Source of the DNA: Vombatus ursinus
Taxonomy: Eukaryota; Chordata; Mammalia; Diprotodontia; Vombatidae
Assembly: GCF_900497805.2 (NCBI RefSeq)
Contig: NW_020954556.1
Coordinates: forward strand, 36,684,035-36,748,034
Direction of reading: 5' to 3'
DNA: 64,000 nt
Both the position numbers and the translations under genes were made by a program. Of this stretch, positions 39,201-54,252 are shown piece after piece. The notes beneath the pieces are model-generated. The model was not told the DNA's origin. It was given only the letters and a program-made list of their open reading frames with translations, and made no database searches. Within the stretch, counting starts at the first letter, position 1; every line of letters starts with the position of its first letter.

Positions 39201-42200
39201 CATTTCAAGAAAGCCTATGTATTAAATATTGTGCATTATGTTGAAAGCTGTCCATTTTTTCTTTGCTTCCTTGTAGGTTTTCTTTTGTTCTCTGCTGTAC
39301 ATTTTTTACTTTGTTTTTTTTTCCCCCCTCCCTTCCCCCCAGCCCTCTCCCCCAAGGCTGCAATTGAGCATTGGATATATTTACATGTAGGTATTGATAG
39401 ATATACATACATTTATACATATATCCACATACATACATATATAAACACATACTTTCCATAAGAGATTCTAGTCCTAATCTTTGTATTTATGTTTATGCAT
39501 ATCTTTTTTTTCCTATCTCTCCTAACTCCTCTACTTTAACTTCTACCTACTACCTTACCCTTCTATTACCTAATCTACCCCCACTCTAGCAATCCCTCCC
39601 TTAAATCTAAACCTCCTTCTGTATCCCCCTTTAGACCTGTTCCTATACTCTCCCTTCTTAAGATCCCTCCTTTATCCTCACCTCCTCCCTATCCTCTTAG
39701 AGTTTTATTTCTTTCTAAATTTAGAAGATTTTTATACTCTTCTAAATGTATGTATTTTCCCCTCTTAAATCCATTCCTGATGAGAGTAGGTTTCCAGAAC
39801 TAACAGCACACCTCCACTATCTAATTCTTCTGTATTGGTTCTTCCTCTTGCACCTCATTTGTAAAAAACAATTATTCTTTTAGCTGTATTTGAATGGTTT
39901 TACTTTTTGAAGTCATATTGTACTCAGGTCTACCCCAGTCTACCTTATAAGTTGTCTAACTACTAATAACAATCTTAGACGTAAGTTTTACATTTTTTCA
40001 TACATAGAAGGTAATTCTATCCTTATTTAGTCCCTTGTAATTGGCCATTGGTATGTACCTTATATTTCTCATGACTCTTGTATGTTAAATCTTCTGTTGA
40101 GATCAGGGTTTGTTTTTTTAACAGAGACCTGAAAGTCTGACAGTTGATCAAATGTCCATTTTTTTTTTTCGTTTAGAATTATGCTTAGCCTTGCTGGGTA
40201 TGATATTTTCGGCTAGAAGTTCAGTTCTTTTGCTCTTCGATATATAATGTTCCAAGACCTGCGATCTTTAGTGTCACCACTGCTAAGTCTTGTTCATGAT
40301 TCTAATTGTGGCACCGTCATATGTAAATTGTTTTTTTCTTGTTGCTCACAATATTTTGTCCTTGATGTGGGAATTTGGGAATTTGACTACAATATTCCTG
40401 TGAGTTTTCCTCATAGGATCCCTTTCAGGTGGTGATTAGTGGATTTTTTCTGTTTCTACTTTCCTTGTTCTAATGCTTCAGGTCAATTTCCTTTAATTAT
40501 TTCTTGTATTATTATATCAAGATTATATTTTTGATCAGAACTCTCAGGTAGTCCAATTATTCTTATGTTTTCTTTTTTTTTAATCTGTTCTCTAGATGTT
40601 TTTCTTATGTTTCACATTCTCTTCTATTTTTTCATTCTTTATATTTTGGTTTTTCATTTCTTCATCTCTTATAACTTCACTGGCTTCCCCTTGCCCAATT
40701 CAGATTTTCAAGGGATCATTTTCTTCCTTAAGATTCTGGATCTCCTTTTCTTATTGATTGACTTTCTTTTCATAATCTTGTTTTTCTTGTATTGTTTTTT
40801 TCTTATTTTTCTTTTTAGTTTTTCCTCAATCTCTCTCATTTGATTTTTAGTCTTTTTTAAGTTCTTCAATGAATTCTTTTTGGACAGGTGACCATTTGAC
40901 ATTAGTCTTTGGGGTAGAAGAGAATTTCTTTGCTTCAGTATCCTCCTCTAAAGACACACCCCATCCTCTCTGTTCCCCTAGTAGCTCTCTGTGGTTGAAT
41001 TCTTTCTTCTTTGCCTGTGCATTTTTTTTTTTGTAATAGTTTAGTTTTTATAACCACCTCTAGTCCTGAGGTATGGGGGATGGTGCCTCTGGACTGTAAT
41101 CCTCTTCAGTTGTCCTTCTCACCTTGAACTCAAACCAAGACCTCCAGTCTGCTGTAAGTGCTCACAGCCAGCAGTATCCTGTCCCACTGCTTTTGCACTC
41201 ACCTGGTCTGTGCTGGTTCCTTCTCACCCCCAGCTGCAGCACAGCTAGGTCTGGTGTTCTCAACCAGTAGAAGTTCCCTCAATCTTCCCCAGGTCAGATG
41301 CCCAACTCCCCTCTCTGTCCTTAGGGTAAAAGTTCCTATGGCTGAGAGGAAGGCAGCCTCCCAAACCAGCTAACCCCAGGGCTTGCTGCTTGTTGTTAAA
41401 GCAATTTGCCACTTGTTGTTAAAGTAGACCTTGAGATTTGTCTTCATATCTTCTCCAGTTGTCCCAAGAGGACCCCTCTTCTGCCCCTACTCTTATTTGT
41501 TTTCACAGATATAAGTTTGCCCAGAGGTATTATTTTATCTCTTTTGTGGAGGAAAATCTTGAGAGCTTGAAATTTTCTGACCTACTTCCATCTTCCCAGA
41601 ATCCTCTCTCACTCAATGCATTTATAAGAAAAGTGCCATTAAACATCTGAGAAAGCCCTATTCTGATGACTCATTGTAGTGTGGAAGTTATTGAGGATAT
41701 GGATGCATTGATGGACAGTCTATATTTTTAGTCCAAGAACCTGTCAAGCAAGGTTTGGGAGAAGTTTATCACCATGTTGAACACAAGGTAATGAATTATT
41801 CAGCCACCACAACTCTGAGACCATCTACTACTAAGCCAGAGAAATTATAATCGTTGTCAACGGAGGGAGTGCCAGAATCACATAATCTTTTTTTTTTTCT
41901 TTTTGGTGAGGCAATTGGGCTTAAGTGTCTGAAGTTGGATTTGAACTCAGGTCCTCTTGACTACCAGGCCAGACCTCTATCCATTATGCCACCTAGTTGC
42001 CTCTCAGAATCACATAATCTTAAGAACTAGAAAAGAATTTAGAAGCTTTTCTTACCTGTATATAAACAGGAATGTCCAAAGAGGCTAGCTTCTGCTTAAA
42101 AATCTACAGTGAAAGAAAACTGTACTATTTCCTGAGGCTTCTTATTCCATTTTGAACAACTCTGATTATAAATTTTGACTATAAACGCTGATTATGAGGA

Positions 42201-45200
42201 TGTTTTTCCTTTAAGCCTAAATCTTCATTGCTGCAACTCTCATGCATTGTTCCTAGTTTTGCCCCTTGGATCTAAGCAGAACAAATGACAGCCTTTCAGA
42301 TATTCTAAAACAGAAGTACCAGGCACCTCCCTTTCAAGTATTCTCTTCTCTGTGCTAAACAGCTTCAGTTCTTTGAACTAAACCTCATATAGTATGTCTT
42401 CCAGTCCCCTCACCATCAACCAATCAATCTTGCAAGCCACATTCTTTCCAAATCTTTCCCCTTTTGACATTAACCAAAGAATTCTAAATTACCTAATTCC
42501 CTATCCATTGCTTATAGAATGGTCTCAAGATAGTTTTATAGGTTTGGGATTACAATATTACACTTTGCTAATAAACACCACAATATGAAATACTGTGTAC
42601 TCTAATATAAAAAATGATTGTTTGTTATTTCAGGTTTTATAAAACAAATTATTTCCGTATTTTATCAATTGGATTACTGTACATTGCACTCAAAAGTCAA
42701 GAAATACTTGCAGTTCTTTATATATCACACTGATGTGTTTTAGTTCATGTCACATATCAATAATCTCATAACCTCAGTGAAAAGTTGATGACATACAGGT
42801 ATTACAGAAGAATCCATATTGGAAGAGCATTGACAACTGAAGTCAACTCACAGTTTAAATAATGTAGTTTAAATTGATAAAGAAAAAGTTGAGAATGGGG
42901 AATAAATGAAACAGAACTTCTCGTTATCTTGTTGAAGTTAATATACATATTTTAAAACAAATGATAAATAATGGAGTTGACAGTTTGACTGTGACAAACT
43001 CGTTCTTTTACTTTGTAAATATGGAATTTTTTTGTTCTTAGTTACTAAGTTTAGATTAAATACAGTCTAAAAGAAGAAAATAAACATATTATTAAACACT
43101 GGAATTGAATAACTTGTTTTCTAACTGTTTAAACCAGATAAAGGCATATAGATAATTTCACTTTTATATTTTGATGAATCCATAATTTCATTAGACAAGA
43201 TGCCCTTTGAAGACTCTTTATGGTTGTAGGCTCTCCATCTTCTAAGATATGACCGCTATCCATGCCTCCTTATCCTGCAACCTGTATCCATGTTCTTCTA
43301 AAAATCCTTCATAGAGCATCTACCCAATTAATTGAAAGCTTTATTCTAGGTTTTATAGTATACAGAGTGTCAGAAAAGTCAGTGTAGTTTGAAAGTATTG
43401 AAGCTTAAAGCTACCCTATATTGTGGCTTCCCATTTGTTATCCTTTAGTATTTCTCTTCGACTTAAGCACATCTATTTCCTACATGAAGCCTTTTTTTTT
43501 TTTTACTACTTCTTCTATGTAAGTTATCATTTGTAGTATCAACCAAAAAGCATTTATCCACTGACCACATTCTTTGTAACATGCGCCACATGTGCTAGGT
43601 GCCAATACAAAAGTAAGATTGTCCATGTACTTTCCGGTTTAACAGATTAGTAAGGAAGATATATAAAATAAATATACAATGATGGTGATGAGGCATTAAC
43701 AAGAGAGGGAATAAAGAAAGGCCAATTGATGTGAGCCCCAAAGGGGAGCTAAGGATTTGAAGAGGCAGAGGTGAAAATGGAGAACATTTCAGAATTCAGC
43801 TATAACCCATGGAAAGGCAAACAGAAGAGAAAGATGGATTGTCATGTAGAGGGAACAAGTAGACCAGTTGGGCCACAATGTAGAATGAATGAGGAAGAGT
43901 AGAGTATAATCATATTGGAAAGATTAGGTAGGAGATTTTGAAGGACTTTAATTGACAAATGGAGTTTATACTTTATCCTAAAGGCAGCAGGGAGTCATTG
44001 AAGTTTTGTGAGCAACAAGTATTTATTAAGTTCCTACTAGATTTTGAATAGAAGGACTTGGCTTAAGATCCTGCCTCTGATATTTGCTATCTTTGTGAAA
44101 GGCATTTAGGTAGATTAAATACTTGACCTGGAGTCAGGAAGACTGGAGTTTGAATCATCCCTCAGTTACTAGCAGGACATCAGATAATTCTAGGGGTCAT
44201 AAAACAGAGGGTCTAGACAGAGAGGATAGTTAATGAAGAGAGTGAGAGAAATCTTTTCTGGAAAGGGGAACAAAAAATCTTGTTTAAAGAACTAACGAAT
44301 AGTATTATTTGAAGGAGGAATCTATTTGAGAGGAAAACAAAGGGGGAGAGTAAATTAACCAGGCTTTGTATAATCAGCCAAATATATCTATATGCAGAAT
44401 ATTTTAGAGAACTGCCCCATTTTTAGGGAATTTAGAGGAAATCCCTCTACTGTTTGGCTTTTGCATGCAACTTTCACCCAGACTGTAGCAAACACTTTTT
44501 AAAAAATTATTTATATAGTTGTTTTTACATTGCCAGAATTTCTCCCATCATTCTTCCCTCTTTCCTCTCTTAGAGAGCCATCCCATTTAACAAATAGTAT
44601 TTTTAAAGGAAAAGAAGAAAAAAAATAAATAACTGATCAGTACATTTCTGTATTTCTAGAACAATTCTGCATTTCAGTAAGTATATCAGTATTTTTATTA
44701 GAGTTCATTATCCTCTCAAATGGAAATCATTTTCATAAATGCTTTTTTTAATCAGTACATCAAAGAAGTGTGAAAATATGTGCAATGTTCTACATCTATG
44801 GACCTCTTTTCTTGACTCTAACATAATGATGTCATTTTGGTCCTCTTCTAGAATGAAAGACAACAACCAACCAACCAATATTGTCTGCAAAGTAGTGGGG
44901 TTGGGAGTGTCTTTGCATAGCTCTTCTTTGAGAACATGCTTGTTTTTTCTACTTTTGCAACATTCACTTTTTATTGTTCAGTGGTTGATTTTTCCATTTG
45001 TATCGTTGCGGTCATTGTGTATATTGTTTTCTTGGTCTGCTTACCTTACTCTGCATCTGTCAATATGTCTTTTCATGCTTCCATATGGTCATTTATTTTC
45101 TTTGTTTCTTATAACACAGTAATATTCCATTCCATTTGTGTACTTAGTTTTCAGTTCTTTGCTAGTACAAAAAGTTCTAGTATGAACATTTTGTTGTATT

Positions 45201-48200
45201 TGGGGTCTTTCTTTTTATCAGTGACTTCATTGGCATCTATATCTGGTAGTATAACCTCTGGGTCTAAAATTATGGACATTTTAGTTACTTTATTTTTGGA
45301 AACACTTTTTTCTTATTTTTTTTTATTTTTAACATGTGTTTTTAAAACTTTGGGTTACACATTTTCTCCCTTCCTCCCTCCCCACCCACTCTCATTGAAA
45401 AGGCAAGCATCTGGGTACAGGTTATAGATGTGTAGTCATGCAAAACACTTCCATAGTAGTCATGTTGTAGAAAACTAAGTATATTTCCCTTCATCCTATC
45501 CTATCCCCCATTAATTCTATTCTCTCTTTTGACCCTGTCCCTCTTCACAAGTGTTTGCTTCTGATTATCCCCTCCCCCAATCTGCCCTCCCCCCTATCAA
45601 CCCCCTGCTCTCTTGTCCCCTTCCCCCCTCATTTTCCTATAGGGTAAGACAGATTTCCATACCCTGTTGTGTATGTTATTCCCTCCTTAAGCCAAATCCT
45701 ATGAGAATAACATTCACTCATTCCCTCTCACCTTCCCCCATTTCCCCTCCTCTGTAAAAGCCATTTCTTGTCTGTTTCATGTGAAATAATTTACCCCATT
45801 CTCCTTCTCCCTTTCTCCTTCTCCCAGTATAGTCCTCTCTCACCCCTTAATTTTATTTTCCAGACATCACCCCTTCATCTTCAACTCACCCTGTGCCCTC
45901 TATCTATCTATCTATACATTCATATACTTTTTTTCCCTTTCACTACCCTAATACTGACAAAGGTTTCATGAGTTACAAATATCTTTCGCTGCAGGAATGT
46001 AAACAGTTCAACCTTAGTAAGTCTTTTACGATTTCTCTTTCCTGTTTACCTCTTCCATGTTTCACTTGAGTCTTGTATTTGAAAATCAGATTTTAGATTC
46101 AGCTCTAGTCTTTTCCTCAGGAGTGCTTGAAAGTACCCTATTTCATTGAATGACCATTTTTTACCCTGAAGGATTATACTCAGTTTTGCTGGGTAGGTGA
46201 TTCTAGGTTGTAGTCTTATCTCCTTTGCCCTCTGGAATATCATACTCCGTGCTGTCTGGTCCCTTAATGTAGAAGCTGCTAAATCTTGTGTTATCCTGAT
46301 TGTGTTTCCACAGTACTTGAATTGTTTCTTTCTGGCTGCCTGCAATATTTTCTCCTTGACCTGGGAACTCTGGAATTTGGCTACAATATTCCTAGGAGTG
46401 TTCCTGTGGGGATCTCTTTCAGGAGGTGATCAGTGGATTCTTTCAATTTCTACTTTGCCCTCTGGTTCTAAAATATCAGGGCAGTTTTCCTTGATAATTT
46501 CTTGAAAGATGATGTCTAGGCTCTTTTTTTAATCATGGCTTTCAGATAGTCCAATAATTTTTAAGTTCTCTCTCCTGGATCTGTTTTCCAGGTCAGTTGT
46601 TTTTCTAATGAGATATTTCACATTCTCTTCTATTTTTTCATTCTCTTGGATTAGTGTTACAGTGCCTTGATTTCTCAAATTGTCACTAGCTTCCAGTTGC
46701 TCCATTCTAATTCTTAAGGAAGTATTTTCTTCAGTAAGCTTTTGGACTCCTTTTCCATTTGGCCAGTTTTGCTTTTTAGGGCATTCTTCTCCTCATTGGC
46801 TTTTTGGACCTCTTGCCATTTGGGTTATGTTATTTTTTAAGGTGTTATTTTCTTCAGTATTTTTTTGGGTCTCCTTTACCTTCACTCTCAGTTTTTCCTC
46901 TGCTTCTCTTACTTGCTTCTCAAAATCCTTTTTGAGCTCTTCCATGGCCTGGGACCAATTCATATTTTTCTTAGAGGTTTTGGATGTAGGAGCTTTGGCT
47001 TTGTTGTCTTCTTCTGGTTGTATGTTTTGATCTTCTTTGTCACCAAAGTAAGATAATATAGTCTGACTCTTTTTGTGCTTCTTGCTCATAATCCTGGCCA
47101 GTTACTTGAGTTATAAACTCTTTGTTAAGGTAGAGGTCTGTTTCCAGTGTGGAGAATGTACTGTCCCAAGCTTCAGGGTTTTTGTGCAGCTGTTTTCAGA
47201 GATACTTCTAGGGACCTGTAAATTTTCAGTTCTTCCAAGGTGCTATGACCAAGGGCAAGGTGTTTACTCCTTTCCTGGCCTGTGCTGTGGTCTATGACTG
47301 ACAGCAAGCACTCTTTTCTGTCTTGGAACTGTGAGCATTTCCTCTCCACGGCCACTATAAGCTCCACCGCGCCAGCATTCCTCCTTGCCTCAGGACTGCC
47401 ACCCTGAACTATGACCCAGATGCAAGCACAGGCAAAGCAAGAGAATCCTGCACCAGCAGAGAGATCCCTGCAATCCCCCTCTGATCAACCACTCGATTCC
47501 CCCCTCTGTCTGTGGACTGGAAGCTCAGGAAGCAGCCACTGCCCTGGGGCTGAGCTCAGGGACTGGGGCTGGAACCTCACCGTGCTTCTCTCTCACCACT
47601 GCAGAAACAGACTTTTCCCACTGACCTTCTAAGTTGTCTTTGGCCTTTACGGGTTGAGAAGTCTGGAACCACCACAGCTGCCTGTGATTCAGTCCTCTGA
47701 GGCCTGCTCAAGGTTTGCTGCGGCCTGCGCGCCCACGCCGAGCTGCGCTCCTCTCCCCACCCGGCATGATATGCCTTTCCGGTCCACCATCCAGGCTGTC
47801 TTGGGCTGGAAATTTGTTTAACTCTGTCTTTTTGTGGGTTCTGCTGCTTTAGAATTTGTTTAGAGCCATTATTTATGGTTATTTGGAGGGGTTTGGGGAA
47901 GAGCTCAAGCAAGTCACTGCTTTTACTCTGCCATCTTTTATTAGAAACACTTTTGATGAGCCTGAGCCTCCACATTTTCTGCTTGGTTTCATAATGTTCA
48001 TTAGGATTTTTAAAAGAAGGTCATCTCTAAAGTCACTTCTTCTAAGGCATTTTCTATATTCTTAAAACTCATTGGAAACACTTGGTTGGAGAAGAACTTT
48101 TAATGCTATGTTCTACCAATCTGCCAGTTCAGATCTACACTATATTCTTCTCTTCATTATATTTTTAATCCTGTCTAAGATCTTGCCTTCAAAACTCAAG

Positions 48201-51200
48201 CTTTGGATTACTCCCATCATCACCTGCCTTTGTTCCTACTCACATGTTGTTAAATGAAAGTGGAGAAAATTATGAAATTATGCTGTCTCCACTACAAGTT
48301 TATGGTATGTAACCAGACTCATTGTGGGAAGGCAATCCAACCCTTTTATACCTCTCTAATAAATCTACTGTCCCACTTGACACTTACTAGCTGTGTGACC
48401 CTGGGCAAGTCACTTAACCCCAATTGCCCCCCCCCAAAAAAAAGAGAAAAAAAAGAAATAACTGAAGCCAATCACTAAGAACTTTCTTTTCTCCCCTCAT
48501 CTCACATCACTTCCTCCACCATGCTGTCATTCACTCTTGTTTCACATTCAAGAGGATGTACTCTTACTTGCCAACACAAACCCCTCTACTTGCACAAGTG
48601 ATTACATTCCATCCCTTCTCCTGCAAATTGCCCCATCTCTCATACCTACTCTCACTAGTCTTTATTTCCCTATCTACTGGCTGCTTCCTTACTGCCTGTA
48701 GACATGCCTCTATCTCCTTCATCCTCAAAAAATCCTCACTTGATCTATTTCTGCTAACTTCCCATATCTGTCCTCTCTTTTGTGTTTAAAATCCTTCAGA
48801 AGGCTGTTTATGGTATGTATCTCCAGTTCCTTTCCTCTCTTTACTTTATTATCTGACTTCTCACCTCATCATTTACCTCTCTCCAAAGTTACTAATGATC
48901 TAAACTCCTTGAAAAGGTCATCTACAATAGGGCCTCCACTTTCTCTCAATCTCATTCTCTTCTTAACCCCTCATAATCCACCTTCCAATTTATAATTCCA
49001 TGGAAACTGCTCTCTCCAATGTTACTAATAATTTTTTAATTGCTAAGTCTAATGGCCTTTTCTCAATCTGTAATCTTGACTACTCTGCAGCCTTTGACAC
49101 TGTTAACCACCCTCTTCTTTTTTCTCTAGGTTTTCATGACACTGTTCTCTCCTTGTTCTCTTCCTGCATGTCTGATTGCTCCTTTTTTGCTTCCTTTGCT
49201 GGATCTTCATCCACATCACACTAGCTAATCCCTGGGTGTCTCCAGAATTCTGTCCTGGGCTCTTTTCTTCTCCCTTCATATTATCTCACTTGGTGATTAT
49301 TACCTCCCATGGTTTGTAGTTGTCATCCCTATGCAAATGACTCTTAGAGCTACTTGTCCAGCCCTAACCTCTCAGCTGACCTCCAGTCTCACATCACCAG
49401 TTGCTTATTGAACATCTTGAAGCGTATGTCCTGAAGATATCTGAAACCCATTGTGTCCAAAACAGAACTTGTTTTTACCCCAAACCTTCCCCTCTTCCAA
49501 AATTTCCTATTACTATAGAGGGTACTCTCTCATGCTCACAACTTAGGGGTCCTGGATTCTTTACTGTCTCACTCCCCATCCAATCATTTGTTAACTCCTG
49601 CCATTTCTACCTTTGTAACCCTCTTCTCTCCTCTGACACTGCCATTGTCCTGGTATACAGGCGCTTAGACTATTGCAGTAGCCTAATGTAGTCTCTCTGC
49701 CTCAAATCTCTCTCTATTCCAATATATCCTTCTCTTAGCTGGCAGAGTGAACTTCCTAAAGTGCAGGAATGACCATGGCATCCCCTGCCCCCCATTCATT
49801 ACACTCCAGTGGTTCCTTGTCACCTCTAGGATGAAATATAAAACCCTCTAGTTTTTAAAACTCCTACTTACCTCTCTAGGCCTCTTATTCCTTACTTCTC
49901 TCCAAGTACTTTGAGATCTAGTAACATTGGCCTCCTTGTTCCTCACACATAGTGCTGCACTTCTGATTCCTGGCATCTTCAAGGTCTCAGCTAAAGCCCC
50001 ACCTTCTGCATGAACCCTTTCCCAGCCCCGTCCTCATCCTTAGTCCCTACCCTCTGAGACTATACAGAATTTATCCTGTATATATCTTCTTGTTTGTACT
50101 GTGACGTTTAAAAAGTTAGAGTAATTAATCATTTTTTTAATAATGCTAGCATATTACCAATAAAATGGGTCAGCAGCACTCTCAAATACCAAAGATGCAT
50201 CATGATGGTGGGCTCACAGTTTATATGCCCTTGGAAAAGTGGGTGTTCCTGAGGCTGGCAATCAAATCTGATTAGTTAACAGTTAATGAGAGAGAATGAA
50301 TATTATAATGAGAGGTAGGCCTATTCTAATGAGGGGGTAGGGATAACTTTGAGTATGTCATTTACTTCTAAATTGCCCGGCCTTGGGCAATCTAACCAAA
50401 GAATTTATGTCCTCCACCCAAGGTTGAACAGAGCACTGTGGGCTAGGAGTTTTACCTTAGATTAAATTCCTTGAAAGGTTAGGTGGGATAACAGTACATA
50501 GATTGAGGAGAATGTTAATCCTATCTGCTATCTTCAGTTCTGCCCTTCCAAGGCTGAGCCTTGAAATGAGGCTTTTAGAAAAAGGGGGAGGGGGCAGCTA
50601 GGTGGCTCAATAGGTAGAGCACTGGCCTTAGATTCAGGAGGACCTGAGTTTAAATCCGGCCTCAGACACATAACACTTGCTAGCTACGTGACCCTGGGCA
50701 AATCACTTTAACCCTATTGCCTAGCCGAAGAAAAGAAAAAGAGAGAGAACTCTGGATCTCCCCAAATCATTCATTATTAATAATCGTTTCTCTCAGTACG
50801 CAGTTGTTTGCATGTTAAACTGTTTGCTCTTTGATGGCAGAGATTTTTTGTCTTTTTTTGTATCCCTGGTGCTCCATAGTTCCTTTGGCACTTTCATGCT
50901 GATTTACTGAATGACTGACATACTAGCCTCTCTGAACCCCTCTCAGCTTGTCCTTGACTGGCTTGGTAAAACCTGTTAGAGCTTGTTTTCGTCTGGCGTA
51001 GCCTACCTACAAAAGATGTACTCTGATGTTATATCCTAGAGTTCTAAGTATTATAGATAAAAATAGAAACTCAAAGTCCCTGCCCTGAAAAAACTTATAT
51101 TTTAACAGAGGAAGACAATACACACAGGGGAATGGTAGCCAAAAAGCAACCCATTGGCCTTGAAAGTTATATGAACAGTGAGTGTGGCTTTACAAGAATA

Positions 51201-53092
51201 GATTGATAAGCCCTACCCAAGAATACCAGCTGCTTGTTTGATGGGAGAGGGAAGTCAAGATAGTTGTATAGGCTAAAGAAAAGTTGGCCTAAGATGAGGG
51301 AGTGAAGTGAAGCTTCATGACTGGGACTTTCCTGAAATAATGGACCAGGAGAGGTAGTCATCAATTAAGGAGGCATATGGGAGTTTCCAGGGCAGAAGTT
51401 CCTCTGGGGAAGTGATTCTCAACTTTTTTCATTTCATTATCCCTTTATACTTTTAAAAATTATTGAGCTCCCCGAAGAGTTTTTATTTATATTGGTTGTA
51501 CTCTTATTTACCACATTAGAAATTAAAATGTCTGTATTACTATGAGAACGGTTTGAAGTCATGAATCCCCTGAAAGTGTCTCAGGTTCTTCCATGTGTCT
51601 ATGGACCACACTTTGAGAACCACTGTTTTGAAGATGGTCTCTGGTGTAGGTTCTTTTCTTTTCCTTCCAGAAAACACACAAAATAAATTAAAAGTAAAAT
51701 AATTTGCATAGCATAAATTATTTAGTCTGATAAAGTAAGTAACTATAAAAATGCTTCAAACAATTGTAAAATGCTATTTTAAAATTTTTTACTTATTCAG
51801 ATTTTAATTAGTGCTACTTGAAATCATGTTTCTTTGGTATATAGTGTAAAACTTTAACGTGACATAGATGACCTGTAAAATCCATATTATTCTTGCTTTT
51901 TGACATTTAGTCTGATAAAGGGCATTCTATTGAATATCAATCCTAATTTTTCTCCGTATTTTATATTTTTAGGAAAGGTCCTGCCATTTTCAGTGTTTAA
52001 CTTTTTTTCTTCTAGTTTTTGATGATGTCTATGCTTTGTGATACAGATATATAAATTATAAGGTGTTAAATTCTGAGACTAAAAATTCTAGATATATTCA
52101 GAGTAAATAAATGTCTTAGCCCTTGTCTTGTTAAATGAAATAATGTTCCCTTATGTGAATGTAATAATTGAAAATCTTTTATATTGTAACTTGTCCAGGA
52201 AGTGCAGACGAAATGTAATTTTATTGAAATTTTATACTGTAAATATATGAAATAAAAATGTCAGGTCCATTAAGTATCATGGACAAAGTTTTCAAAAAAG
52301 ACTGTTTAAATTGGTCTTACTGACTTATTTGCTTCTTGGTTTGCATTATTTGTGAAATACTGCTATTCCATTCCAACTCTTTGTGTTCCAATGTTCATAG
52401 TGTAGCATATGATTTTTCCAGTATTGCACAGTAGATAGAATCAAACCTGGGTACAGTATTGTACTGGATTGGCTTCAGAAGACCTGGGTTTGAGTTTCTT
52501 CTTGACTAATTCTTGCTAATATTTAGTAAGTTGTTTAACCTCTTTGGCCTTCCTTCTGTTCCTATGAAAAATGAATATAAAACCTCAAGTAGGCTTTGCC
52601 TACTTTACAGGGTTGTGATGAGGATTGAATTAAATAACATGTTAAGTCCTTTGTCACTGTAAAAAAGTTTGCAAAAATCTGTTTACTGTTTCTTTTTGTT
52701 TTGTTTTGTTTTGTTTGGCAAGGCAATTGGGGTGGAGTGACTTGCCCAGAGTCACATAGCTAGTAAGTGTTATGGGTCTGAGGCTAGATTTGAACTCAGG
52801 TCCTTTTGAATCCAGGGCTGGTGCCCTATCCATTATGCTACCTAGCTGCCCCAGAAATCTGTTACTGGTATTGGAATTACCTGTTCTGTCTTGGATTCCC
52901 AATGAAATTTTAAGTTAATAAGGCAGTGTGATGCAGTTAATGCAGAATGCTGGGTTTAGAATCAAAAAGATCTTGGTTCATTTCTCACCTCTGGCACTAT
53001 TAAATATATGACTTACCCTTACTAGCTGTGTGACCCTGGGCAAGTCACTTAACCCCAATTGCCTAAAAAAAATATAAATAAACAAATAAATA

Positions 53093-53138
<46 letters not shown>

Positions 53139-54197
53139 TGACTTAAAGTCATTTAACTTTAATATACCCCAGGCAACACCTAGGACTTATTTACTGAATC
53201 GTAGTTTACAGTCTGCTGGTAGAAGGAATACCCTTATTAAAAGTTCACCAGGCTGACAAAATTACAGATAATTCCTTTGAGTTTAAGATTATCATGTAAA
53301 ATATTTTCTGAATAAAGTTTCCAAAAATCCTTGTCTGTAATTATTTTAGATACTTGTGTTTTATTCAGCAAATGGATCATAGGCTTGAATTTGTATTTTT
53401 TAATTTATGTTGTTTCTTTACTAAGAATGCTACCCTGCAAGCTGAGAAACAAGCATTGAAAACTCAATTGAAGCAACTTGAGACACAGAACAATAATCTA
53501 CAGGCCCAGATTCTTGCACTTCAGCGGCAGACTGTTTCTTTACAGGAACAAAATACTACCCTGCAGACTCAGAATGCTAAGCTTCAGGTAATTTTTATAT
53601 AAAACTTTTGGTGAGAGGTTTTCATCAAAACTAGAGATTCTTTTATGAATGGAAAACTTTGATGTCAGTTACCAGTCTTGCCAAATACTTGATACTAATT
53701 CTTGGTTTAAAAACTTAACCATGGATGAATAAATAAAGCTCAAATATTTATAGTACTTTGGTTAGAGTATTTATATCAAGATTATTAGGCTTCTAAATAA
53801 AAAATAAGTAAAATAAGAATAAATAGGGTATGGTAATGCAAACTATAAAATAAATTTTAGAACTTTTTAAAAAGTTGAGATTGTAGTAGATATATGACTA
53901 TAGCATATGAACCCTGGTTTCCTTTTCTCAAATTTTTAATTGAGTCAGTTACTAGAAAAAGAGATATACAGGTAGGGCTTTTTAAATAATTTTGGACTCT
54001 AAGGCTGTTCTTAGTTTCATTAATCTGTCAAGTCAATAGATATTAAGTGCCTAATACGTGCAAGGCACTGGGAGTACAAAGATAAAAACAAAACAATCCC
54101 TTCCTTCCAAGAACCTAAATCCTACCATAGCTTGAGAATGGAAGAGATAGGTCTGTCACTGCAAAAAAAAAAAAACAAATCTCCTTCCCAAAAAAAA

Positions 54198-54252
<55 letters not shown>

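Noticed and set aside
44739-45427. Hydrophobic overlapping frames as small membrane proteins
   Set aside because: They lie in antisense L1 3' sequence and cross an element boundary into the HAL1.
46046-47089. Minus-strand frames as a host gene
   Set aside because: They are broken ORF1 of the antisense HAL1.
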